A stretch of DNA of 64,000 bases, taken from contig NC_079147.1 of the NCBI RefSeq assembly GCF_945859685.1, positions 257,972,572-258,036,571 on the forward strand, written 5' to 3'. The DNA is from Eupeodes corollae (Eukaryota; Arthropoda; Insecta; Diptera; Syrphidae). This document shows positions 1 to 10,049 of the stretch, piece after piece (the stretch's first letter is position 1; each line of letters opens with the position of its first letter). The translations under genes and the position numbers were made by a program. Under the pieces are notes generated by a model. That model had not been told where the DNA came from, searched no databases, and worked only from the letters and a program-made list of their open reading frames with translations.

Positions 1-2110
1 GAGTCTGATTAGTTATTTAGAGCCTTTCGAGGGTCGCTCATCACAAAATGTTTGCATCAGAAAACGTTTTGATTCCCTGCATCTCATCACGTGCATTTCA
101 CCATCAGGCATTAGCATCAATTTGATTTGATTCGGAACCGTTGCGTTGTTGTTGACCGTACCAGTAGCGTTTTTGACCTTTTAGCCTGGATCGCTGTTTG
201 TTGCTGCTGAACTGTTGCCACTGCCGTTGCCGTTGCCACTGCCGGTGGCGGTTAGGATCAAAGGTGCGGCTGTTTTCATGTGATCTTGGTTCGATTTTAA
301 TTGTCATGCCACCTGATGATGCTCCAATATTATACGGATGCAGATACTTGATGTTGTGTTGTTAAGCTGTTGTTGTTTTGGGAAGACAAAGGAAATCTTA
401 AACGACATCGAACAAACGATCAAAGAGAAGTCGAGCAATGAAGAAGGTGGAAGACGACGACGACGACTTCGACTTCGATTTGGAAGGGACTAAATAAGAA
501 CCGAACCAGATTTGTATCGATTGCGCAATGATAAGGCTCAAAAGTTCGACTTGAGATTCTCAATTCGAATCTCGATGACGACGACGACCAAAACGACGAC
601 GTCAAAGAAGTAAAAGAAGAAGGTGTATATTTGTGAAGGCGGTAATTGCCTCAAATGCAGGTTGGTCCAGATCCAGACTGCCAGTAGTGCCAGTACCAGT
701 GCCATGCCATCAGGGAGGGAATATAACAACACAAACACAGTAGGTAGGAAGGCTATAGCTCTGCCATCGCCTTCGGTATACTGATGGCAATGGTTCTGCT
801 GTGATGTTGATGGGAACCCGTTTCAGGAGTTCAATCTCTTTTATTTTATTTTCCGTCGATTTTTTATCGTTATTTTGGTTTGGTGTTTGCAGATAAAAGG
901 GATTGATTACGAAAAGATTCGTAGCTTCTTTTATAAAAGCGATGGAAAAGTTGAGTTTTTTTTTTCGTCATCTTTTTTTTCTCGTCTTGTATCTTATTTT
1001 GGTGTTGGGTATATTCTTCGCCGTTGTCCATTACCTTGGAGAGTTCTTTTCTGTGGTCTTAAAAAAAAACAGAAATACCTAATAATAAAAAGAAGTTAAA
1101 TAACAATGAATAGAATTGGGGAATATAATATGAGGGTCTCTCTAGAAGAATTTAATTAGGAATGGAATTTCGTTTCTTCGTTATTTTTTTGTTTGTTTCT
1201 TTTTTTTTTTTCTTTATATTTATTTCCGATTTTTATTGGTCGAAGCAGCAGAAGAAGTGGCATTGCGGCTGCCGGTGAAGGTTATTGGAAAAGCTATCAT
1301 CGTATTGAAAGTTAATTTTTTAGTTTTCATGTTTTTTTTTTCTTCAATTTTGATTGTTTTTAACACAAATAAATGTTACAGTCATTTTATATGTGCACTA
1401 TACTATATTATGTACATAATATAGTACTCAATTTATAAGTATGAGGAAAAGAAGGTAGTGAAAAATATTTTAAGCGTTGTCATAAGGTATGGCTTTGAAT
1501 TGTTTGAAATAAGAAAAGGAATGATATATTTATGGCACCAAGATTGCTAGACTTTGGTTGTAGGACCTACATTTTTCGGTTTTTTTTTCAAGGTATTGCT
1601 TTATAATAAAACAAATCAAACTTCAACGGATTTTTCACATTATATAGAACTTAACGCAAATTGTAAGAAATTATCAGATATAGTTTCAATAACGTTTAGT
1701 ACATATTTGTAAGCTGCCAATCCTCAATAGTAACAACTAACTGCGTAAGAAGAAGTTTAAGGTGGAAATATTACCAATAAAATCAAATGGAAAAGCATTT
1801 CTGAAAAAAAAACAAGCAAAGCCACTATTTTAACTGAGTGTTTCCTAGTAACAATAGCTCCCTGCTTAACAATTTCTAGCAATTTGGTTGATTCTTAAAA
1901 TTTTTCAATTCAGACTTTAAATGTTCACCTTAAACCAATGGAAGTTATTATTAACTTACTTTGATAATCTAGAAAGCCTTTGTTCTTCAAAAATTTTACA
2001 TAACTCAAAGTTAACTATGTAACAACTTTTAATCTTTTTATAAGAATGCGAAAAATAGCTTTTCGCCTCAAATGTCTTTCTTCTGAGATATTGGCTTTAA
2101 TTAATACCAC
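1..2110. other. AT-rich noncoding stretch, no gene seen
   Basis: No reading frame here resembles a known protein; the short open frames are low-complexity translations of GAC-, TTC- and GCC-type repeats. The first 800 bases are less AT-rich and hold imperfect trinucleotide runs. From about 840 the DNA is AT-rich with long T runs. A perfect 24-base palindrome lies at 1402-1425. It could be intergenic or intronic; the sequence does not decide. Confidence 0.5.
1402..1425. repeat. Perfect 24-bp palindrome
   Basis: The 24 bases read identically on both strands, centred on GTAC, with arms starting ACTATATTATGT. It lies in AT-rich noncoding DNA. It may be a cruciform-prone site, the core of a degraded foldback element, or chance in AT-rich sequence. 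Confidence 0.7.
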
Positions 2111-2121
2111 TTTATAAATAT

Positions 2122-2448
2122 ATTGTATTCAATATTCGGTACAATTTTGACAAAAATTGAATTGACAGTTTTTCTTTATAAAAAATAAAAACCCGAAGGA
2201 AAACATCATTCAAGTTGGTAAAAATTTTACTTTGAACATCTTTTAAAAACTTAGAAATATTGGCTGCAAACTTATTTTTTTCTCACAGAAAATATTGCTT
2301 TGGACATTCAGTTAATTTTTTATAATTTTTATAATTTTTTGTTCATACAAAATAATGAAATCCATAAAAATATAGTATTAAAATTTGGTAAAAATTAATG
2401 TTCGGTTTTCAATATCTCGTAAGCAATATAAGATATTGACTTCAAAAA
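2122..2448. repeat. Diverged arm of the ~175-bp-unit repeat family
   Basis: The stretch contains the family boxes GAATTGACAG, AAGTTGGTAAAAATT and a TATTGACTTC box, in the same order and orientation as the arms at 3.4-4.0 kb and 61.3-61.6 kb. It directly precedes copy A1 and is probably the decayed end of another copy. No coding capacity. Confidence 0.5.
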
Positions 2449-4214
2449 AAGCGAGAAACACTGATAACTTCCCATCCTATTTGTCTTGCTTAAAAGTTTG
2501 TAGGTTTTCGAGTTGTTAATTTAATTATTCTTAAAAATTTAAAAATTTTTAACAACATTTTCCATATAAAGAAATTGTTTAGTTTGAAAATCTAGATTTT
2601 TAGTCGAAAACAAAATTTACAAATTTTAGTAGCATTTCTTAAAATTTTACAAATTGGATGAACGAAATTAATTTGAGAGATTTCAAGAACCGACATCAGT
2701 TTTTACCAAATTTGCGTACTATTTTTCGTAGATATTATTTTTTTATGAAAAAAACGGACTATTGGATTTTTATAAAAAAAACTACAATACTTTTTGTGAA
2801 ATTAAAAAAGTTTGAAGACAATATTTTTAACTTCCAATAGGAAGTTATTGTAATGGGTCCGATTTGTCAAATTAAAATTTTTTAAATTTATCGACGTTTT
2901 AAGGTCCCTAGAGTCGAAATAAAAGATTTTTAGGAAGATGTCTATGGGTGCGTGTGTACGTAAGTTCGTCCGTCCGTACGTTCGCGACGATTTTTTGTCG
3001 TCCATAGCTCAAGAACCAGAAGAGATATCGATTTCAAATAAATTTTGTTACACAGAAAGGGCTCTCAAGAAAATTGTTTGGGTGGTTTTTTGTTTGTAGT
3101 TTGAAAAAAAAGGTGAAAATTTTGGTTAACCCTCAATATCTTACGAACCAAAAACGCTAGAGACTTGAATTAAATTTTATTAAATAAACTGTGACGTGTT
3201 ACCAAAGAAGTATATTTTTTGAAAACGGTTATTTTATAAATAAAAAAACTGAAAAAAAATGTGTCACCTCCAAAATTCCAAGACTAAAATATGGTTTCAT
3301 CCTAAAAACAATTTTGTGTAACGAAGAATGATGTTTTTGGCATCTGATAAAATTTTGAATAAAATCGAATTGACAGTTTTTTTTATAAAAAATAAAAATC
3401 TAAAAAAAAAATTACTCAAAGTTGGTAAAAATTGAATACCGATTCAAATATATTTTCAAAAGCTTGCAATTTAGGCTTCAATGTTATTTTATCTTATAAG
3501 AAATATTGTTTTCAATATTCTGAAAAATTTTAAGAAAAATCGAATTGACAGTTTTTTACAAAAAATAAAAACCTACAAAAAATTAATAAACGTTGGTAAA
3601 AACTGATTTTCGACTCAAATATCTTTTCAAAAATTTGAGATAAAAGCTTTTTATTAATTTTTACTTATAACAAATATTGTTTTCAACATAAGGACAAATT
3701 TTGAGAAAAATAGAATTTACAGTTTTTGTACAAAAAATAAAAACCAAAAAAAAATGTATAAAAGTTGGTAAAAATTTATTTTTGACTCAAATATCTTTTC
3801 ATAACCTTGAAATATTTTCATTAATTTACTTTTATCTTTCAAAAAATATTGTTGTTAACATTCAGTCAAATTTTGAAAAAAATCGAATTGACAGTTTTTG
3901 TAAAAAAATTAAAAACCTAAAAAAAATTAACAAGAGTTGTTAAAAATTTACTTTCGAATCAAATAGCTTTTCAAAAATTAAAAATATTAGCTTCAAACTT
4001 ATTTTATTCCACAGAAAATATTGTTTTCGATTTTTATAATTTTAATATAAAAATCCAACATTCTGTTTTTTTTCCTAAAAAATAAAATCTACAAAAAATA
4101 GTACGCAAATATGGTAAAAATTGATACGAGTACATATAGACAAACTTTTAAGCAAGACAAAATAGACAGACGGGATGGGAAGTTATCAGTGTGGGTCGCA
4201 TCCTAGCCTCTTTT
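2449..4214. mobile_element. Noncoding satellite-bearing element, copy A1
   Basis: The left end (about 2449-2505) carries a partial terminal motif containing CACTGATAACTTCCCATCC and TTGTCTTGCTTAAAAGTTT. The right end (about 4140-4214) carries the same motif inverted, ending GCATCCTAGCCTCTTTTT. Between them are a short arm, a near-palindromic inner motif at about 2829-2850, a conserved block with CpG-rich TACG/TCCG steps (about 2940-3010), then a long arm of tandem units. The unit box (T/C)GAATTGACAG or its variant recurs near 3366, 3541, 3712 and 3884, about 171-175 bp apart. There is no open frame of note. The inverted termini suggest a non-autonomous DNA transposon or foldback-like element, but terminal bases and target duplications were not resolved. 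Confidence 0.6.
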
Positions 4215-4794
4215 TAATTTTTTAAAAGCTATTTGAGTAGTAAAGTTTTACCAAGTTTTAGTATTGATTTTTTGTACGGTTTTTATTTTTCGTAAAAAAA
4301 CTGTCAATTCGATTTTTCTCAAAAATTTTCAGAATATTGAAAACAATATTCTTTAAAAGATAAAAGTAGCCTTAAGCCAATATCTCAAAGTTTTAAAAAG
4401 ATATTTGTTTTTATTTTTTAAAAACAAATATCAATTTTATTTTTTCAAATTTTTAAAAATGTTATTTTTCGTTGCACAAAATTGTTTTGGAGATGAAATC
4501 ATTTTGTATTCGTAAAACTTTCAAGGTGACAAATTTTGACCGTCAATTGGTTTTTTTATAAAAAAATATACCTACTTATTTGGTATCACGTTACAAAATA
4601 TTATATAAAATTTAATTCAAGTCTCAAGCGTTTTTGGTTTGTAAGATATTAAGGGTGAACCAAAATGTTCACCTTTTTTTTGAACCGCTATCTTTAAAAA
4701 AACCTCCCACGCAATTTTCTTGAGAGCCCTTCCTGTATCTTTCTGCTTTTTTATCCGTATAACAAAATTTATTTGCAGTCGAAGTCTCTTCTGG

Positions 4795-4804
4795 TTCTTA
4801 AGCT
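4795..4804. repeat. Target-site duplication, left copy
   Basis: TTCTTAAGCT, matching TTCTTAGGCT at 6063-6072 on the other side of the insertion. Removing one copy plus the insertion restores the conserved CTGGTTCTTNAGCTATGGAC context seen in copies B and D. Confidence 0.75.
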
Positions 4805-6062
4805 AGGTTAGGTTAGGTTATAGTGGCTGTCCAAGATGGAAACGGACACACTTAGGCCAGTTTAATGGCTCATGGTGATACCACATGAATCTTGAGGCTT
4901 CCTCCTAAGCTCAATGGATCCAGTTAGAGTCCCTTACGAAACGTGAGAGGCTGATTATACCGATATGATTTAGATCGTTAAAGAAGAATTCTCCTAGGTA
5001 ATTCTTGCGTTTTCGAGCTAGAGCAGGGCATGTGCAGAGAAGATGAAGAACCGTTTCTTCCTCTTCCTCGTCCATACAGCTTCTGCAAAAGTCATTTGAG
5101 AATACGCCTAGTATCGTGGCGTGCTTTCCTATTAGACAGTGTCCGGTTATGACACCTATTATTGAGCTTATATACGATTTGCTTAGAGAGAGCAATCCCC
5201 TTGAACGTTTTAAATCCAGTGTTGGCCAGATGTTTTTTGTAGCTTGACACGTGGTGATGTTGGTCCACCTGGTGCCTGCCCTCCTCGCAGCGTCTTGCAT
5301 TAGTAGCAGTTTACAAGTAGCGATTGGTATGCCAGTACTTGCCAAACGTGGTAGGATGGGCTGTACTGTACCATTCCTGGCGAGTTCATCTGCCTTACAG
5401 TTACCTGGAATGTCTCTATAGCCCGGCACCCAGCAAAGGTGAATATTAAACTGTTGCGCCATCTCCATTAGAGATGATCGACAGTTATGGACTGTTATAG
5501 AGTTTGTAGAGACAGAGTCCAGAGATTTGATAGCGGACTGGCTGTCGGAGAAAATACGGATATCACGTTTTCTTTGAGCCAAGACAAGACTTCCTTAATC
5601 GCCAAAAGTTCCGCTTGGAACACGCTACAATGATTGGGAAGGCGGAATGAGAGACTTAATTTCAGTCCTTCAGAGTACACACCACCACCAACCCCTTCTT
5701 TGGTTTTTGAGCCATCTGTGTAAAAGTGGATTGACTCATCCTCCAAGAATGTCCTATCCTCCCAAAAAGATCTGGTAGGTATAGAAATCTGGAAATTCCT
5801 GTCGAATTATAGTTGGGGGATGGTATAGTCTGTGTGCTTTGGAATTGATTCTAAGTACCTTAGAATTACGGAGTGGCCAATGCTGTTGTTAGTCCACTGC
5901 GACAAAGCATTGAGGCGAATAGCAGAGCTTGCAGCTATTTGTTTACTAAATATGTCAAGAGTTGTAAGGTAGAGCAAGGTGTCCAATGCCGCAGATTGGG
6001 TCGTGCGAAGCGATCCGCTGATACATAGGCAGGCTGAACGTTGGACTTTTTTTAACTTATCC
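4805..6062 (-). mobile_element. 5'-truncated RNase H-type non-LTR retrotransposon inserted in copy A2
   Basis: The inserted segment ends (3' end, minus strand) in telomere-like TTAGG-type repeats at 4805-4820 and is truncated at its 5' side near 6062. It is flanked by TTCTTAAGCT (4795-4804) and TTCTTAGGCT (6063-6072), a 10-bp target-site duplication with one mismatch, as expected for target-primed reverse transcription. It encodes the end of a retrotransposon polyprotein. Its closest relatives in this window are the copies at 24.3-25.1 kb and 28.2-30.8 kb, which carry the same tail. Confidence 0.8.
4911..5990 (-). pseudogene. Non-LTR ORF2 C-terminus: RNase H and CCHC-like zinc motif, frameshifted
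   Basis: Translating the minus strand gives, in order, the region after the RT thumb (SAIRLNALSQW-like), an RNase H domain starting HFYTDGSKTKEG (first Asp), the glutamate in SVFQAELLAIKE, the second Asp in RIFSDSQSAIKSL, then WVPGYRDIPGNCKADELAR (last Asp). A C-terminal cysteine motif follows (CRSCMDEEEEETVLHLLCTCPAL). A frameshift with slight sequence loss near 5575 separates the first RNase H part (5495-5746) from the rest (4911-5582). All four acidic RNase H residues are still encoded, but in two frames. The stop lies near 4911, leaving a short 3' UTR. This is the I/LOA/R1-like domain order; the exact clade is not assigned. Relic, not a working gene. Confidence 0.85.
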
Positions 6063-6072
6063 TTCTTAGGCT
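6063..6072. repeat. Target-site duplication, right copy
   Basis: TTCTTAGGCT, the partner of 4795-4804 with one mismatch, followed at once by the interrupted repeat (ATGGACAACG). Confidence 0.75.
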
Positions 6073-6723
6073 ATGGACAACGAAAAAAACTTCGTGAACG
6101 TACGAACGAACGTACACACGCGCGCACGGACATCTTTCTAAAAATATTTCATTTCGACTCTAGGGACCTTGAAACTTCAAAAAATGTCAACATTTTAATG
6201 TGACAAATCGGACCCATTACAATAATTTCCTATGTTAAGATAATAATTTTATTCATTCAATTTGTATTTGTTTATAAAAGATATAAAAACATTAAAGAAA
6301 TGTTACTAAAATGGTAAAAAACTGGTTTGCGACAAAAAATCTAGTTAACAAAAATTGAATTTGCAATCAAACTATGTTAATATATGCAAAACATTATTGT
6401 TTTTTTTGAATTTTTAACAGTAATTCAACTGACAAGTTTTCTACACAACAGGAAAACCAACACACTTCAATCTAAAGGAATCGACAGACGGGATGGGAAT
6501 TTATCAATGTGGGCCGCATCCTAGCCTCTTTTTACTCTACTTTGTTAGATCCTCCAAGTGCTAGAAATATAAATGTTATGTCTGTTGAATAAATTAAATG
6601 AATTAAAATCGATTTGAAAGCCAGCACTTTGTCTAAAAGCATTAAGCATTGTCAATAAAAATAAGAACACTGTTGTGAAATCAAAACCTACGGGTAAATC
6701 TTCTGCCATTGGCTCGACACATA

Positions 6724-6795
6724 TCCCATATGGTCTAGTGGCTAGGATATCTGGCTTTCACCCAGAAGGCCCTGGTTCGATTCCCGGTATGGGAA
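6724..6795 (+). tRNA. tRNA-Glu (anticodon TTC), variant with a T-stem mismatch
   Basis: The 72 bases fold as a cloverleaf: acceptor arms TCCCATA (6724-6730) and TATGGGA (6788-6794) pair fully and position 6795 is the discriminator A. The anticodon loop CTTTCAC gives TTC at 6757-6759, reading Glu codons GAA/GAG. The T-loop is TTCGATT. The T-stem reads CCTGG against CCCGG, so 6773 (T) faces 6785 (C); the other three tRNA-Glu genes here have G at that place and pair fully. The T also falls in the internal promoter B-box region. A TTTT terminator lies at 6800-6803. It may be expressed but impaired, or an early pseudogene. Confidence 0.9.
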
Positions 6796-9019
6796 ATTAT
6801 TTTGTCCGAATGTTAAGTGTTAATTTCTTAAAGTTGGTACATTAAAAAAACAAAAGAATATTGGAAAATGGCTTCTCCGACCTATACAATACCTATTGAT
6901 GTACTTCCTTTTTATCGTAACGTTAATAAGTTTCTCAGACGAACCTATGAAACTATAATGACTAAATAAGACAATATTCAAAACTATCATCTGAATCCTG
7001 AATAGCACTATAACTACTTAAATAAAATTTTAATAAAAAAGGTATACAAGATTTCAGACGTCTATGTACACAATGCATCACACCAACCGCATACCCTTTT
7101 CAAAGTCCCACGTATCAGAGAGTTCCATTATATGGAACATGAACATATTTTAAATCCCTTCTTACTCACTCGTCCGACTTAAACCGAAATACTCCATTAG
7201 CTGAGGATAACCAAACAACCGCAAGAAAGCTCGCATCTTCTCTACCCCATTCCAGAGTCCATTATACATACATTCATATAAATAGGAACTGTACCATCAG
7301 CACAAGCTCTCGCGAAATCAAATTTTCAATTTTCAAAAGAAGCGAGAAGCAACTCCGGATTCAACTTCCTTGGCATCAGCATCAGCATCAGCTTCAACAT
7401 TCAACATCCAGCAACACCAGATGATGATTAATCATTCGAAATTTCAACGTCGCCGCGTCATAAAATTCATCGCGTTGATATCCTTTCGATAAATCACATC
7501 CATAAACAAAAGCCGTGGTGCTACTTTACCAAAGAAGTGAAGACGCGGTAGTTTTTCTCTACAAGTACGCGAGTATATCCAAAAAGTATTAATTTTCCTT
7601 CTTGACTTGGGTGGGTGTTGTTTCTGGTGCAGAATGAGAGTTGTATTCCCATCAGGATGAAATGGGCGCAGAACTTACAGTTCCATATATACAGACCCCA
7701 ACCCAACAGCCAACACTTCTTCATTAAATATTAATATTTCAATCAAAGTTCAGTGAACCCTCCACCGCCACCACACATGGGATATGTAGGAGTATGGAGG
7801 AAACCATCAGCACCCGAAGAAGGATAATGTACCTTCAAAACATTTCTCTGACTCGTTCGCTACTGAGCTTGAGCTGGTGGTTGCCTCTCAAAGTCCATGG
7901 GGGACACATAAAATGAGACACTGATGAGCTTTGGCCTTCTGATGTTTGCCTGGATCCAACACACACTGCTATTTTTACAAAAAGTGCAAAATAACACAAA
8001 ACAGCAAAGAGACGTCGTCGTCGTTGTCGAGAACGACGACGGTCGTCGTCCTTTAAGAAAATGCAACCTTGGACGAAGGGTGAGAATCTGAATGAATTCT
8101 AAGCCCATGCCAGGGGCATCAATAGTAGCAAACACTTTTACGTCCGCAAATATTTGCCAATTTGTTGGGCGGATGCATAGCAAGAACAAGAAGGAACGTC
8201 TTATTATGTGAATGTGCAATGTATAGTGTGCAGCAGCAGAAGCAGAAGCAGGGCTGATGGAGCTGTTCGTTCCTTCCTGATGCTTTATATGGCTTGGCTA
8301 CCTGTGAGAGCTGCAGCAGCACAGCAATATACAAGTGCCAAGAGAGAAAGTCTGCCTCCCACTTCTTCTAAATGACTGATGATGGTTGCTTTTCTGCTTC
8401 AAGAATCACACAGGAATCCACATCTACACACACACACAAATACTCACACTTACACAAACAAAGAAAGTTCTTCCAACTTTTAGATTCTAAAGTGCGGAAT
8501 TTTCAATCTACCAAGTTTTTTATTTTAGTTTTTCTTTCTTTTTTGGAAAATTGTGGTAAAGGGAGAAAGGAAACGAAGAGGCTTAGACGAACGCGTACAA
8601 ATGATGCTGATACGGATGTGGTGGCAATTTTTCTTTCGACAAAACGCCAAGGTGCAAAGTAAGTGCAAAAAATATCCTAGTACGAGTATGCGGTGGAAAA
8701 CTTTGGCGATTTGGTGTCGTGTGCTATAGAAGTTATAATTTATTGCCATACTTAAATTGAAGGTAAGAGTTCAACAGGTAGTTACATAGAGTCTGGGTAT
8801 ACCTATCTATACAAAGGTGAAGAGTGGGGATGATTTTTTCTGTCTCTAGCTGGTCTCCATGATGATGATGATGATGATGCGATGGTTTGCATGTTAATTT
8901 TTGAGGCTATTATATAGGAAGAGTTTGGTTGTGCCGGAAGGAATGATAATGTCAAGTAATTTATTTAATAATTCAACAATAGGAAAACCTTAGGTAGTGG
9001 AAGTGGCAGAAAAAAATAT
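6796..9019. other. Noncoding stretch between two tRNA-Glu genes
   Basis: No protein homology is recognisable on either strand. The segment 7200-8700 is less AT-rich and has CAGCATCAG repeats near 7373-7400 and a (GAT)n run near 8861-8880, typical of fly intergenic or intronic DNA. A TATAAATA at 7277-7284 precedes an ATCAGC at 7296-7301, but the spacing is short for a core promoter and I do not call one. Confidence 0.5.
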
Positions 9020-9091
9020 TTCCCATACCGGGAATCGAACCCGGGCCTTCTGGGTGAAAGCCAGATATCCTAGCCACTAGACCATATGGGA
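9020..9091 (-). tRNA. tRNA-Glu (anticodon TTC)
   Basis: Complete minus-strand cloverleaf of 72 bases: acceptor TCCCATA/TATGGGA, anticodon loop CTTTCAC (TTC), T-arm CCGGG-TTCGATT-CCCGG fully paired. A run of seven T on the minus strand (9010-9016) lies just past the 3' end as a pol III terminator. By eye the mature sequence is the same as the copies at 41388 and 48447. Confidence 0.95.
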
Positions 9092-9536
9092 TATAAAAAA
9101 GTGAACTAAAACATATCTAAAGTGAAAATTTCCCCAAGTGTTTAGCTTATAAACTAATCCATATAAACTATCTATTTTTATGTGTTTAGTTTTAAATTCT
9201 AAATTAACATATTTTAATGTTTTTTTTGGCCTTGACCATTTATCTATAAAGTATCATTGTATATCAAGTTGGGCGAATGAAATGTTGTAGGTATATATTT
9301 TTTAAACATTGTAGGCCATATTATTTCATTTATTATTTGAGTGTTTGATTTAGAACTAAAAATTATAAATAATATAATAAAATAATAAATTAAATAATAT
9401 GGGTGCCGAAAAACATTGAGACCCATTTCTGTTTCGTGAGATGGTAAGAAAAACCGATGACTTTTTTTTTGTATGTAGTTGACGGGCACTTAAGGGGTTA
9501 TTAATACCCTTAACAAGTTTGAACACAGTGCCAACT

Positions 9537-9960
9537 TTAGGAATTTAGGGAAGAATAAAAGAGGAGATGCCGATGCACATTGGTCTTAAAGTTTTGAATG
9601 TTAAAATGATAAGGAAAAACAGATTTGGGTAAAGCATTCCACATTCTGGGAGTGCGGTTAAAAAAAGAATCTCTTTACTTGACAGTACGTCCTTAACTGA
9701 CCTCAAGGGTAAACTGATGAGCATTTCTGGATCCTGTCTAAAATATTTAAACTTGATTTAGGGGCACCTGTCCAAATATGGGAGTTTAATTCGAGTTTTG
9801 GACGAATGATGGCTTTGTAAATTACAGCCAGATCAAAAGGGGTAACACATTTCTTGCACCGTCGGAGAAATCCAAAGCATCTAGCAGCATTTTCGGCAAT
9901 ATCGAATCTGTGATCATTCCATAAAAAGTGATCTGTGATACACATACCGAGTACTAAAAG
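9537..9960 (-). pseudogene. Non-LTR retrotransposon RT C-terminus (CR1/jockey-like), frameshifted
   Basis: The minus-strand frame 9703-9945 reads HFLWNDHRFDIAENAARC, then FGFLRRCKKCVTPFDLAVIY, then KAIIRPKLELNSHIW and SLNILDRIQ. This is the post-catalytic (thumb) region of a non-LTR reverse transcriptase. After a frameshift around 9690 the typical C-terminal motif follows (FNRTPRMWNALPKSVFP...FKTNVHRHL) and ends at a stop at 9537-9539. The RT core and everything upstream are absent. It lacks an RNase H domain, so it is a different family from the neighbour that starts at about 10050. Relic. Confidence 0.75.
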
Positions 9961-10049
9961 TTGACTAGTTTCCTGGATGCAAGTGCCACACTGAAAAAAA
10001 CATCTTCTTCAAAAAGTATAAGGTGAAAAATTTAAAACTACATAAATGT

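Larger units (their letters stand above)
4215..6533. mobile_element. Noncoding satellite-bearing element, copy A2, inverted and interrupted
   Basis: This copy runs opposite to A1 and directly abuts it. The long arm occupies 4215-4804 (CTGTCAATTCGATTTTTCTC box at about 4301; conserved block with ACGCAATTTTCTTGAGAGCC at about 4710). A non-LTR insertion follows, then the copy resumes at 6063 (CTATGGACAACG, CGAACGTACG steps, GACTCTAGGGACCTTGAAAC), followed by a degenerate inner motif near 6225, a short arm and a terminal motif ending near 6533 (CGCATCCTAGCCTCTTTTT). The left terminal motif and the first ~225 bp of the long arm, judged against copy B, are missing. A1 and A2 together make a large inverted repeat. 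Confidence 0.6.

Noticed and set aside
2829..4214. CRISPR-like array because of regularly spaced boxes
   Set aside because: The genome is eukaryotic, the whole ~175-bp unit is repeated (not short repeats with unique spacers), and no cas-like genes exist.
2449..4214. Helitron interpretation of the noncoding family
   Set aside because: The inner palindrome resembles a Helitron 3' hairpin, but I see no CTRR end, and the inverted terminal motifs in D2 argue against it.
7277..7301. TATAAATA followed by ATCAGC as a core promoter
   Set aside because: The distance of about 22 bases is too short and no downstream gene supports it; the same spacing problem rules out TATAAATA at 15667.
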